A stretch of DNA of 64,000 bases from Vibrio maritimus (GTDB lineage: Bacteria > Pseudomonadota > Gammaproteobacteria > Enterobacterales > Vibrionaceae): the NCBI GenBank assembly GCA_000755425.1, contig BBMT01000001.1, positions 558,001 through 622,000 of the forward strand. The letters are read 5' to 3'. Of this stretch, positions 20,006-30,388 are shown in pieces. The notes below the pieces were generated by a model. That model did not search any database, had not been told where the DNA came from, and saw only the letters and a list, made by a program, of their open reading frames with translations. Numbering within the stretch: position 1 is the stretch's first letter; each line of letters begins with the position of its first letter. Position numbers and translations under genes: made by a program.

Positions 20006-23000
20006 ATGGATATTGCTCGATATACGATCGCCAAACGAACAAGCGTCTGGATACTTATATTGCTCATTTTGGTGGGTGGCTATATAAGCTACTCAAAGTT
20101 GGGACGTTTCGAAGACCCAGAGTTTGTCATCCGACAAGCCGTCATTATCACTCCATACCCAGGCGCAACCGCACAGGAGGTATCTGACGAGGTTAGTGAC
20201 GTGATAGAAGGTGCGGTTCAATCACTGCAAGAGCTAAAGGAAGTGAAGTCTGTATCTCTACAAGGGCGTTCTGAAGTGACGGTAGAGATAAAACTGGATT
20301 TCTCTAAAACAGGGGCTGAGCTGCAACAAGTTTGGGATAAGTTAAGGAGAAAAGTTGCTGACGCACAGCGTCAGTTGCCACCTGGTTCTGGCCCCTCAAT
20401 AGTCAATGACGATTTTTCTGATGTTTATGCGCTATTTTTCGCGGTGACGGGAGAGGGTTTTACCGATAAGCAACTACAAGATTACGTTGATGGACTCAGA
20501 CGTGAACTGGTTTTAGTGCCGGGGGTTGCAAAAGCCGCTACGCTGCTGAACGCCAAAGCACAATTTTCGTTGAAATTGGAAGCGATAGACTCAAAGAGTT
20601 TGGAATTCCAATGGATACGGTTGTTCAGGTACTTCAAAAACAAAGCACAGTCGCTGTGGCAGGCTCGCTGTATAACGGCACAAATACGATCCCTGTGATT
20701 CCGAAGTCGGGGTTAACAACTTTTGATGATTTAACCAATTTACAACTAGCTCTTGGTTCTAACGGTGTTGTAGTCACACTCGGGGATATAGCGACAATTA
20801 CACAAGGGTATCAGACTCCCCCGAGCTTCCTAATGAGGTATAACGGACAGCGTGCAGTTGGTTTCGGTATATCAAATCTCACCGGGGGCAATGTTGTAGA
20901 GATGGGCGATGCCGTCAAAAAGCGTCTTGCCGAGTTAGAGTCGCAAAGGCCTTGGGGGATAGAGCTTCATCCAATATCTTTGCAATCGGACTCTGTAAAA
21001 GCGTCTGTGGCTAACTTTATTGACAACCTTATTGCAGCAGTGGCCATTGTTTTCGTTGTGCTGCTTTTGTTTATGGGTGTTCGTTCAGGGATCATCATTG
21101 GATTTGTGCTTGTTGTTACCGTCGCTGGCACGCTCTGCGTCATGTATATAGAAGATATTGCAATGCAACGTATTTCCCTCGGAGCGCTTATCATTGCTTT
21201 GGGAATGCTGGTGGATAATGCCATTGTAGTAACGGACGGTGCATTAGAAAGGTTAAAACAGAACCTGATGCGGATAGGGAAGCCATTGTTTCTGAGGTAG
21301 TCGATACAACCAAATGGCCACTGTTAGGTGGAACGATTGTGGGCATATTTGCCTTTAGCGCTATCGGATTGTCACCCTCGGATATGGGTGAATATGCTGG
21401 GTCTCTGTTTTGGGTAATTCTCTACTCAATGTTCCTCAGTTGGTTGTTCGCGGTAACTGTCACACCTTTACTTTGCCATGACTTCCTTAAGGTTAAAGTG
21501 GGTAATAAACGTGCTGAACCTTCGATTTTGGTCTCCACTTATAAGTCAGTTTTGGTCTGGGTTTTAGGCCACCGAATTGTAAGTTGTGCAGTCATTTTAG
21601 TTGCTTTGGTGGCCAGCATTTGGGGAACTCAGTTCGTTCCGCCCGGGTTTATGCCTGATTCGCAGCGACCGCAATTTGTTGTCGATGTTTATTTACCTCA
21701 GGGCTCTGATATACAGCGCACTTCTTCAGTGGTTTCTGAAATAGAAAAAGACGTTAAGCAGAAAGCAGGGGTAACGAATGTCACGAGTTTCATAGGTGGT
21801 GGTGGCCTAAGATTTATGCTCACTTACTCTCCTGAAGCTAGAAACCCGAGCTACGGGCAACTTTTGATTGATATAGATGATTACACCAAGATAACTTCTA
21901 TCGTGGAAGAGTTGCAAACAGAGTTGAGTTTTAAATATGCAGATGCTTCTATCAAAGTATGGAAGTTCATGCTGGGTCGGGGTGGCGGCAAAAAAAATTG
22001 AAGCAGGTTTTAAGGGACCTGATAGTGCCGTACTGAGGGGATTGGCCGAGCAAGCTAAGGCAATCATGAATAGCGACCCGAATTTGATTGCTGTGCAGGA
22101 TGATTGGCGACAACAAGTCCCAGTGCTTCAACCTGTTTTTTCCGACTCGGAGGCGCAGCGATATGGCTTAACCAACATTGAAATTAACTCAGCACTCGCT
22201 CAAACACTCACTGGTCGTAATGTCGGTGCTTTTAGAGAAGGCAATGACTTGATACCGATAGTCGTGCGCGCTCCCGAAGAAGAGCGTAACCAAGAGAGAT
22301 CAATAGAAAATACCTCTGTATACAGTGCGCAATCCAACAGCTTTATACCGGTTAGCCAATTAGTTGACTCAGTAGACGTCGTATTTCAGGATGCAATTTT
22401 ACGCCGAATAAATCGTGTTCCTACTATTTTAGTGCAAGCCGATCCAAAGCCAGGAATTGCAACGTCCGCTGCTTTTTCCGGCGTGCGTCAGGACATCGAA
22501 GCAATCGAACTACCTCCGGGCTATGAGCTGATGTGGTATGGAGAATACAAAGCATCCAAAGATGCAAACGCCGGTTTGGCAGCTTCTGCTCCCTATGGCT
22601 TCGCAGCAATGATATTGGCTGTTATCTTCATGTTTAATGCACTGCGTCAGCCGTTGGTTATTTGGATGACGGTTCCACTTGCCGTAATTGGCGTAACGGT
22701 CGGGCTCATTGCTTTTCAGACGCCATTTGAATTCATGGCGATACTGGGCTTCTTGAGCTTAATCGGAATGATGGTTAAAAACGCAATCGTATTGGTAGAC
22801 CAAGCTGATATGGAAATAGCGTCGGGTAAACAGCCATACAGTGCGATAGTTGAAGCCTCACTGAGTCGGGCTAAGCCCGTTCTGCTCGGTGCGTTTACGA
22901 CCATACTAGGGGTAGCGCCTCTATTGGTTGATCCGTTTTTCAAGAGTATGGCTGTGACAATTATGTTTGGCTTATTCTTTGCAACCATCCTCACACTTGT

Positions 23001-23064
23001 CGTTATTCCGCTGTTCTATGCGATATTGTTTAACGTCAAAGAGTCGCCGGTTGAGGCTACATAG
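20006..23064 (+). CDS. RND efflux pump inner-membrane transporter (frame broken three times)
   Basis: Corrected length is about 1020 residues, normal for HAE/AcrB-like or related RND pumps. The first segment has the N-terminal helix and FEDPEFVIRQAVIITPYPGA, the porter domains follow, and the transmembrane part includes LGALIIALGMLVDNAIVVTD and LSLIGMMVKNAIVLVDQ. The VDNAIVVTD aspartate is the expected proton-relay type residue. Breaks: about 20606 (lost T or C before PMDTVVQVLQ), about 21248 (lost A, giving ALEKVKTEPDADREAI), and about 21990 (one A too many in an 8-A run before KIEAGFKGPD). Divergent substrates are possible; specificity cannot be read from sequence. Confidence 0.9.
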
Positions 23065-23252
23065 AGAATAGATTTTTATGAACAATTAGCGGTCTCAAAT
23101 TACCCTCCATTTCAAAAGCTATCTATTGGAATGATACGCCTTCGAAGAATTGTTGGGTGAGACATTACATACTTGCCCTCATCTGAGGCTTGGGTTGATT
23201 GCTCAAAGGATCGCTACAATACTATGTAAAACAACTCCAGTTAAGGTGGGTC

Positions 23253-24803
23253 ATGAGTAGTGTTAGAGCGCAAATTCTTCAGAAGAGTCTCTTGTATTCT
23301 AGTGTTGTGCTCTTATGCCTCGGTTTGAACCAAGGTTATCATTTCTACCAAACAGAAGAGTCGAGAGCCTTAGAGGTATTGAGACTTCATAACACTGCAA
23401 CGAACCATATTATTACCGGTCACTTTACAGAAGTTCAGCATCTAGTAGATGGCCTTGCCAATCTCAGCTTTGTTCAAAATGCTTCTAAATATGATGACGC
23501 CACAAAGGTGCGCCTCTTAAACTATCTGGATACGATTCAACAGGCAAATGCGAAAATTACCCATATATACGTTGGATACGCGAATGGCGAACTCTTAATA
23601 AACAACTATTCTCCTCCAGCAGGGTTTGATGTGACAAATAGGCCTTGGTACGTTCAAAGTATGGAGTCTGATACGGTAGTTACCGGGCTGCCTTATCGTG
23701 ATGCTTTGAACAATGAATGGCTAATCACAACGGGAAAATCGTTTGAAAGTGCGAGTGGGCAGCGTGGGGTTTTTGCCATAGATAGTGCTTTATCTGTACT
23801 GAAAGCCTTGCTAGATCGTCAGGCAGCTAAGTACAAAACATCAGTGAGTTTTATTGTTGATCGAGAAGGTAGAGTCATTATACACCCCGATCCAGATAAA
23901 ATTGACAAGCCTCTTCCGTTTGATTTTGTATTGGCATCGTCAACAAACTCGATTCTGGAGTTTGATGCCATAGAAGGTCATAAGCTCGCAGCGTACTCGA
24001 CAGTAGATGACTTAGGCTGGACATTGTTTACCACAGTATCGTCTAACGAAGTCTTTGAGCCAATTTTGGGGCAATTAACCAAATCAATAATGTTGATGAG
24101 CATCCTAGGTGCTGCTCTGCTTTTTTTACTTAGCCATACACTCGCAAATGAACTCTCCAAGTCTATGCTGAACCTAAAGGCATACGTGTCGAGGGTTTTG
24201 CATGGTGAAACGACTTATGATCTTGGGCAGTTTCCTAATAATGAAATAGGCGCTATTGCCAAAGAAGTGCTGCAGTTGACTGAGCAAGAGTTGTACCGAA
24301 AAAACAAAGAACTAGAACACCTTGCGGCCAAAGATCAGCTCACTCAGTTATTTAATCGTAGAAAAATCGATCAGATTTCTAATGAAGAGTTTTATCGTTT
24401 TACTCGCGATGGAACGACGTTTAGCCTAATCATGTTTGACGTCGATTATTTTAAAGCGATTAACGATGTTCATGGGCATGGCGTTGGCGATGAGGTGTTG
24501 ATTGCAGTCGCTAGTATCTCACAAGACCAATTACGAACTACAGATAGGTTAGGTCGTTGGGGAGGCGAGGAGTTTTTAGTTATTTGTCCGGAGACCGGTT
24601 TAGACGAAGCTACCTTTATCGCGGAACGACTAAGAAGAGCTATCGAGCAACATCTGTTCTCTTCCGACTTAAAGGTGACGATAAGCTTAGGCGTAAGCAC
24701 AGTAAAGTCTGGTGAAGACCTCAAGAGTTTCATGCATAGATTAGATTCGCATTTATATGAAGCTAAAAAAGCTGGGCGCAACTGTATTATTTCAGACCGT
24801 TAG
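23253..24803 (+). CDS. Membrane diguanylate cyclase with double Cache sensor
   Basis: About 516 residues. The ATG 23253 follows AAGGTGGG; the frame is open upstream from 23199. An N-terminal helix (~12-30) precedes a periplasmic double Cache domain (~35-275; NRPWYVQSMESDTVVTGLPY is the Cache core), a second membrane helix (~280-305), a HAMP-like linker, and a GGDEF domain (~355-515). The active site is GGEEF in LGRWGGEEFLVICPE, competent for cyclic-di-GMP synthesis. An RxxD inhibitory site (RTTD) lies five residues before it, so product inhibition is expected. It senses a small extracellular ligand. Confidence 0.9.
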   Translation: MSSVRAQILQKSLLYSSVVLLCLGLNQGYHFYQTEESRALEVLRLHNTATNHIITGHFTEVQHLVDGLANLSFVQNASKYDDATKVRLLNYLDTIQQANAKITHIYVGYANGELLINNYSPPAGFDVTNRPWYVQSMESDTVVTGLPYRDALNNEWLITTGKSFESASGQRGVFAIDSALSVLKALLDRQAAKYKTSVSFIVDREGRVIIHPDPDKIDKPLPFDFVLASSTNSILEFDAIEGHKLAAYSTVDDLGWTLFTTVSSNEVFEPILGQLTKSIMLMSILGAALLFLLSHTLANELSKSMLNLKAYVSRVLHGETTYDLGQFPNNEIGAIAKEVLQLTEQELYRKNKELEHLAAKDQLTQLFNRRKIDQISNEEFYRFTRDGTTFSLIMFDVDYFKAINDVHGHGVGDEVLIAVASISQDQLRTTDRLGRWGGEEFLVICPETGLDEATFIAERLRRAIEQHLFSSDLKVTISLGVSTVKSGEDLKSFMHRLDSHLYEAKKAGRNCIISDR

Positions 24804-25094
24804 CTTCACGTTTTTATGTTTTTAATAAATGCGTGATAAACGTCAAATATTTGTCTTTGCGAGAAGATGATTTTATAAATTGTTTGGTGTGAGATAGTCG
24901 CTTTGTGTGAAAAATAATCAATTTTTGGTCATTGAGTTTCGGTCGTCAGCACTCAATAGCGATTATTTTATATGACCTTTAGTTTATTTAACTTGGGTTT
25001 TTTGTTGGTGAGGGCTTGACGTACCAAAGTAACTTGCATTGATGAACAATGTAACTAGAATGTGCCGTTATTGTGAATCAATAATATAATAACA
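24804..25094. other. AT-rich intergenic region with nested inverted repeats
   Basis: About 290 bases. AAAATAATC (24911-24919) pairs with GATTATTTT (24961-24969), and inside them TTGAGT (24932-24937) pairs with ACTCAA (24951-24956). It may be the terminator of the GGDEF gene or a regulatory structure. No gene seen. Confidence 0.4.
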
Positions 25095-26082
25095 ATGAAT
25101 AAAGCCTTAACTCTGCCCAACTATTAAACGATCTATGTCATACTTTGCCTGCTGCTGTATTAATTTACACCTTAGATAAAAACGGTAGTGATAATATCGA
25201 GTACATGAGCGAAAGCTGTAAACTAATCTGGGAAGTTAGTGACGAAATTATAGGCAGTGACATCAATGTGCTATGGAATATGGTCCATCATGAGGATATA
25301 GATAGCCTCGCCGAGACGATAAATCAATCGGCTACTCAACTGAAAGCGTGGAAATGTGATTGGCGAATAATACCGCCTAAGTCTCATAAAGTTAAGTGGC
25401 TCAGAGGTTACGGCAACCCAAAGGTAACTGAGAGTGGGCTTGTAAGGTGGAATAGTGTTGTCACTGACATTACCAGAGAGAAAGAAGCTGAGCTAACTGA
25501 GCAAATGGTTCTCAATGATACCATTAGAGTATTAATCAGCGCTCTCGAAGCGAGAGATCCATACACTGCGGGTCATGGAAAGAATGTATCTGTCTTATCT
25601 AAAAAGATAGCGTCAAAATTGCACTTATCCGCGCACGATACAGCGGGTCTATCATTGGGTGCACTTCTACATGATATCGGAAAAATTGGGACACCTTCCG
25701 AAATACTGACAAAGCCTACGAAACTATTGAATGAAGAGTATGCATTGATCAAGCTCCACTCGGAAATTGGCGGGAGGTTCTTCGAAGGAATCAAGTTTAG
25801 CTGGCCAATAAAAGATATGATTGAGCAACATCACGAACGTTTAGATGGTTCTGGTTATCCAAGAGGGTTGAAGGGGGAAGAAATTATATTGGAAGCCCGT
25901 ATTATTGCGGTAGCAGATGTTATTGATTCAATGTCGTCACATCGACTTATCGCCTTGCCCCAGGTTTGCCGAAAGCAATAGATACGATAGCGGAAGGAAA
26001 GGGCACCCTTTTTGATACAAAGGTTGTGGATGCTGTTATTGAATTATACAAAAACAAAGAGTTAGACATTTATCACGTATAG
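25095..26082 (+). CDS. PAS-HD-GYP cyclic-di-GMP phosphodiesterase (frame broken at both ends)
   Basis: Corrected length is about 329 residues. An ATG at 25095 enters the main frame if one A is restored in the AAA at 25101-25103, giving MNKSLNSAQLLNDL; otherwise a TTG at 25145 must be used. A PAS domain spans ~10-130 (VLIYTLDKNGSDNIEYMSE, VTDITREKEAE). The HD-GYP domain (~140-310) has SALEARDPYTAGHGKNVSVL, LHDIGKIGTPSEI and QHHERLDGSGYPRGL, all metal ligands intact. A lost C at about 25946 breaks the end; the corrected tail SSHRPYRLAPGLPKAI ends at TAG 26080-26082. It opposes the nearby cyclase. Confidence 0.87.
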
Positions 26083-26131
26083 AAATCAATTGAATGCTTT
26101 TTGACCGTGCTATAACTGCGAACCAGCTCCC

Positions 26132-26521
26132 TTAAAAGTTATGAACCAGCGTTGGCTTCTTAGCAAACAACCATCGGTTGAGTACAGATTTATATTGCCA
26201 ACCAAGTGATAGAAGCTTAGAGGCTAGACCTTGGTTTTCGATAATTTCTACTTCAACACCTTGATAGTGGTATGGGTTATTTTTGATGTATTGAATGAAC
26301 TGGGTAAGTACACCTTGGCCTCTGGCTTCAGGGGTAAAGTTCACTGACACAATGCTAAACCGTTGGCTTCCGGCTGGGCTTCTTACCAAGCAATAACCAA
26401 ACTCGCTTTTGAATGTTTCCGCAAAAACCGGAAATGGCTCTGACTGGTACTTTGAGGATACACGGTCATATTGGCGACAAAGATGTTGGAGAAGTTGCTG
26501 CGCTTTATGATTCATAGTCAT
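26132..26521 (-). CDS. GNAT-like acetyltransferase
   Basis: 129 residues starting at ATG 26521 with AGGAG upstream. The motif TPEARGQGVLTQFIQYI resembles the acetyl-CoA-binding motif A of GNAT enzymes (R/Q-x-x-G-x-G/A), followed by ENQGLASKLLSLGWQYKS, the usual motif B. The N-terminal strand region is short, so the fold may be minimal. The substrate is unknown. Confidence 0.55.
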   Translation of the reverse strand: MTMNHKAQQLLQHLCRQYDRVSSKYQSEPFPVFAETFKSEFGYCLVRSPAGSQRFSIVSVNFTPEARGQGVLTQFIQYIKNNPYHYQGVEVEIIENQGLASKLLSLGWQYKSVLNRWLFAKKPTLVHNF

Positions 26522-26574
26522 GGTTAGCTCCTGTCATTGTGTTGCCTAACGATTTGTTGCATCCTCATTTTAGG

Positions 26575-26630
26575 TATAAATGCGGCTTAAAATAAGGAGT
26601 TTGGCTTTTGTAATAGTTGCCGCATTTATA
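26575..26630. repeat. 12-bp perfect inverted repeat
   Basis: TATAAATGCGGC (26575-26586) and its exact reverse complement GCCGCATTTATA (26619-26630) are separated by 32 AT-rich bases. It lies in the promoter region of the GNAT-like gene, divergent from the small frame at 26783. It could be a hairpin RNA, a repressor site, or remains of a small mobile repeat. Confidence 0.5.
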
Positions 26631-26782
26631 TTGAAGCACTAACCGATGTCTGTTCTCCTATCGCATTTTCTGTGAGGACGGGGCTGTTCGCATTGGAGTT
26701 ATCGAAACTTGACTACGATGTCAAAATTCTGAATTGAGATTTGCTCTGTGGTTGAGCTAGGTAGTCAAAATAGGGCACTGAT

Positions 26783-26925
26783 ATGAGTAAAAAACGTCAT
26801 GGTATTGCGATTGGTTTGGAGCGAAGTGACAGAACCTTGAGAGCAAATTAGGTAGCTGGTTTATTGCTGGAGATATGGCGTCTTGTGGAAGTTATCAAGA
26901 CGCCATCGATTGGCTGTTGGATTAA
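26783..26925 (+). pseudogene. Frameshifted remnant of a small protein gene
   Basis: The frame begins MSKKRHGIAIGLERSD, similar to the start of STAS/SpoIIAA-like Vibrio proteins, and after one missing base near 26832 continues as QNLESKLGSWFIAGDMASC and SYQDAIDWLLD to a TAA at 26923-26925. If only a sequencing indel is repaired, it is a 47-residue protein. The middle of a full STAS domain is absent, so an internally deleted gene is equally possible. The family assignment is weak. Confidence 0.4.
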
Positions 26926-26994
26926 TTACTGTACCTCGGCGTTGTTGGCGGTGTGAGTCCTAATCTAGGTGTATCATATGGCCTCGAGTTACCA

Positions 26995-27554
26995 TCACCA
27001 TTTGACAATACCTCGTGTGACCTTGATGCCACCGACCAGTGTCGATCCGCCATAGTCTTTCGCGAGACGAAGGAGTGTGTCGTGAAAACCGTGATTGGGA
27101 AACGCTGACTCTACTTTTGCAATGGCTTCTTTACTCAGCCCTTTGCGAACCATACCTTTTGACGCATCAATCCAGTCAGCTTTACGGCAGGCTTCAATGA
27201 CTTTTTGATGCTTGCTTTATAAGGGGTGATTTTGTGGTGCCAGTGAATGGCACCTCGCAGCAACTCGGGATCTAATCCCCAACCATACTCCGCATTATCG
27301 GCAAGCGCGACTGCTTCCGAGGGTTCAAGATAAGCGAGTTCGTGATCTGTCCACAGACCAATGTCGTGGTAGACAAAAGCGGTTTCTACTATTTGTTCAT
27401 ACTCTTCTGCATTATCAAGAAAATGCAAGGCGTAGGTGATGGTTCGATAAACGTGATTGCGATATCCCATATAGTCTTCACCAATCAACTCTCGATAGCG
27501 GCTAAATAACATTTCTACCCTAGGCCTCTCAAGCTTGATCTCTATTTCATTCAC
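26995..27554 (-). CDS. HD-domain phosphohydrolase (frame broken once)
   Basis: About 186 residues after correction. The HD motif sequence is YRNHVYRTITYALHF ... FVYHDIGLWTD ... IHWHHKITPY, typical of small metal-dependent HD phosphohydrolases acting on nucleotides or phosphate esters. One G is missing near 27218; restoring it gives YKGKHQKVIEACRKADWIDA and an ending RGIVKW at TGA 26995-26997. The start ATG 27554 follows AGGAGATATC. The substrate is unknown. Confidence 0.75.
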
Positions 27555-27747
27555 GATGATATCTCCTTCTGACTAGCCACTCTTTCCTGTTGCGTTAGCG
27601 TGTGTCTATAGAATAGACCAGATATCAACGTTGATATCGCTCGCAATAGTTTGAATAGGGATATTTGGATATTGAAAACCGGTTTTGTTATGTGCAACTG
27701 TGTGATTAATGAGTGAGTGGGAGTTCCGTATTTTGCCGGGTTTTGGA

Positions 27748-28495
27748 ATGAATAAAAAATTGGCTGTTATTGGTGGTCTTGTGGGAGTGTGTGCGTTGTT
27801 CTTTTTAGGAAAACGCAGCGGAGAGGAGCTTACTATGCCAAGCTGTGAGGTGATGGAAAAGGTGGAAACACCGATCCACTTTTTTACTGGCGACTTTGTC
27901 AGTGATGAAAGACTTCAAGAATATGTCGACTATTCAAACTTAGTGCTCGACAACTCTTGTGTACCAATGAGGCGAACGATTGCATACATCACTCGAATTA
28001 ACCTCAAGGACTTTGAAAGTCATGATACTGGCCGTTTACATAAGCAATTAATCGACACCGTAGGGGGAGCGACCTTGAAACCGATGCAGAAGAAAGGTCG
28101 ATACTATGGACTCATTCTACCTGAAGGCCATGCTTTTGGGAGAGGCGGGTTCGTAGGCGAAGCACATTTGAATTTTAGTCGTAGTTTTTTGTAATGACCG
28201 CAGATGCCGTGATGCCATTTTAGAGCATGAACTGGGTCATTTAGCTTGGGCATGGCACAACGATGAGCCCATTCATTGGCTAAAAGGTATGCTGTTACCC
28301 GAATTCCATCCCTTCATAAAGCCTTACGCCTTTGGTGCTTTGTGTCGTGAGGCGGGCACTGTGATGACTTATGCGGATAAGTCACTACCCATATATTCGT
28401 CGCCAGATATCAAGTACTACGGCACAACTTGTGGCGATGCAGACAGCGCCGACAATGCTCGGCATATGAGGGAGTTTGCGATGTCACTGATGTAA
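27748..28495 (+). CDS. Membrane-anchored HEXXH zinc peptidase-like protein (frame broken once)
   Basis: About 248 residues. The start ATG 27748 gives a membrane anchor MNKKLAVIGGLVGVCALFFLG; an in-frame ATG 27709 is less likely. The second part has LEHELGHLAWAWHNDEP, a zinc-binding HEXXH followed five residues later by a third His (HELGHLAWAWH), as in metzincin-like peptidases. The frame breaks in the T run 28185-28190, where one T seems extra; the corrected join reads FSRSFCNDRRCRDAILEH. Several cysteines suggest periplasmic disulphides. No named family could be assigned; the peptidase role is inferred from the motif only. Confidence 0.6.
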
Positions 28496-28544
28496 GTATC
28501 AATGACATCAGGGGGTGAAAGAACACGGTGAATAAAGGAGAGTA

Positions 28545-29689
28545 TTATTGTGATGCTAAATGATCAACCGCGTGCTGAACGATCGTGTGCGAATCTAACA
28601 TGGATTTTTTCACTTGTATGATTTTGTCCTCATTACCAAATCTACAGTTGTTAAAAAGCACGTAGGCGAGACCGATATCTTTCAGTATTCCACGCAGTTT
28701 AGGTTCTCCTTGCATAAGCAGCTTTCGCTCAATATGGTCTACTTTATCTACCTCGACAGCGGCTTTGGTCGCTGCCATCAAGCCAGAAATGGCCAACCCT
28801 GGAATTAAAGCTAAGCCACCGGTTAGTACTGATGTTGCGGTAAGTAGTGTTGTTAGTAAGACAGGTGCAAAACTACCAGCTACCCAATACTTATCATCCA
28901 GGCATCCTGAGCCTTTTCTGCTATCCACTCTTTCGCGCTCCCTCTGTTGTGTACAGCTTTGCCGGTGTTTTTTCTTAGAGTTTCAGCAATGTCCATATCT
29001 TCTGATCCAACCTTTTTACCGGTGACTTTACCTGCCCCCCATTGGCTCACCTTCTTAACCCCTGTTCCGGTCACACTGATACCCGCGTTGACCGCCCGTC
29101 CAGCCAAATGGTTTCCCACACCATTTGCAACGGGTTTGAGAGCCATTCCACCAATCGATGTTCCAACACCAAGGCCAAAACCAACGACTTGTTTGGCCAC
29201 TGCTTTTGCTTTGGCGGCATTTTGGTTAACCATGGTCGCGTAATCGGTTAGTGATTTAACGGATTTATCTGCTAGCTCTAGTGCCATACCAAGGTTGGCG
29301 CATTCGGCAATGAGCTTGCTTTCACCCATGTCATAACGAAGGATATCGAAATTGGGGGATTGGGCGATAAGCTTGTAGACTGCTTGGGCGTGAGGGGCGA
29401 GGCTTTCCCACGCGTCAGGATCGAATCCATTCGGTACTCTAGCTTTTTGTAGGACATTATTTGTTGATAGCTTTGGCTGAGAAGCTTGGTTTGACTGACG
29501 TTGAATAGGCGCACTCACCACATTCGTCAGACGATTGTCTACGAGGTGAGATTGGCGTTGAGCTGTGGTGATGTTATCTGCGTCTGCTCGTTTGTCTAAC
29601 AAAGGTTTAGAAGGAGTATCGCGACGCTTCGTTGTTGGTGGTTGCTGCGATTTTGTTGTGTGCTGTGATTCAAGCAAATCCGAATACAT
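28545..29689 (-). CDS. Unknown pore-like protein with disordered N-terminus (frame broken once)
   Basis: About 381 residues. Residues 1-85 are polar and probably disordered (Gln/Thr/Lys-rich, KSQQPPTTKRRDTPSKPLLD). Residues ~150-215 are Gly/Ala/Val-rich (VVGFGLGVGTSIGGMALKP, AGRAVNAGISVTGTGVKK). Residues ~265-310 hold a long hydrophobic hairpin (SFAPVLLTTLLTATSVLTGG and ALIPGLAISGLMAATKAA). The frame breaks near 28906, where one base is missing before DDKYWVAGSF. This layout, soluble N-terminus plus hydrophobic hairpin, resembles pore-forming toxins or secreted effectors, but no family is recognised. The helical gene upstream on the same strand may be its partner. Confidence 0.5.
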
Positions 29690-29811
29690 ATTGCGGCCTT
29701 CCTATTTCCTAATTAGCGAAGAGTTGTTGCCACCACCAAAGGCAACAACAGTATTCAAATTAGGTTAGGAAGGATCGATTCAGTTTCTACTATTTACAGT
29801 ACAGATGATGT

Positions 29812-30222
29812 TTATTTTTTTGCATTGAGCTCTGCGTAAGAGTGCAATAAATCATTGAGCGTCTTCACCCAGCCTAGAACATCCTTCGGCCTATTATTCA
29901 ACAGGACTTCAACGTGGTTGCAATGTGTTTGCAATGGGATGGCGCTTTCCAAGTTGAAGGAAACCGCATAAAAGTGCCATAGAACGAGACGCGTCATACG
30001 CTCACTGTTCTGACTCGCATTGTCCGAATCGTCAAATGCTTGCTGGATTTCGCAAAGCGCAATTGCCGTCATTCTTAAGATAGCGTCTAGTTGTGTCGTT
30101 AGCATGCGTTCTTCGTTATCCACTTCTTCCTGATCGAAGGTGAAAAGCTCAGTCATCACATCTTCAGGTACCATGCGGCTGATCATACGCGCAGCGAACT
30201 CTTCTAGTTCTTGGCGCGGCAT
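29812..30222 (-). CDS. Small helical protein upstream of the pore-like protein
   Basis: An acidic, all-helical protein (RQELEEFAARMISRMVPEDV, TTQLDAILRMTAIALCEI, LGWVKTLNDLLHSYAEL). The frame opens at GTG 30351 (179 residues), but that codon lies inside the stem of the upstream terminator, so the ATG at 30222 (136 residues) is preferred. A start between the two, or a missed frame break, is also possible. It lies 123 bases before the pore-like gene on the same strand. Chaperone, immunity protein or unrelated are all open; no family recognised. Confidence 0.5.
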   Translation of the reverse strand: MPRQELEEFAARMISRMVPEDVMTELFTFDQEEVDNEERMLTTQLDAILRMTAIALCEIQQAFDDSDNASQNSERMTRLVLWHFYAVSFNLESAIPLQTHCNHVEVLLNNRPKDVLGWVKTLNDLLHSYAELNAKK

Positions 30223-30337
30223 AGTGTTGAGGGTATTGAAGGTGTAATCAGGATCATAAATGCATACTCTTGCTATCGGTTGAGTCGTGCATTGTAAGCG
30301 GTTAGCAGTGATTTTCCAGTTTTTAGCATTCCAGTTT

Positions 30338-30366
30338 GAAAAAAGAGCCACAACGAAGTGGCTCTT
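30338..30366 (-). terminator. Terminator after the cyanophycinase gene
   Basis: Read on the minus strand: stem AAGAGCCAC / GTGGCTCTT with a 6-base loop and a run of six T. It places the end of the cyanophycinase transcript just before the helical-protein gene. Confidence 0.8.
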
Positions 30367-30388
30367 ACGGTGTTATTTAAGCAATAAA

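Noticed and set aside
26521..26580. Integron attC-like site (GCCTAAC with GTTG nearby)
   Set aside because: No paired R and L boxes in the right order and spacing, and no integrase or cassette array in the window.
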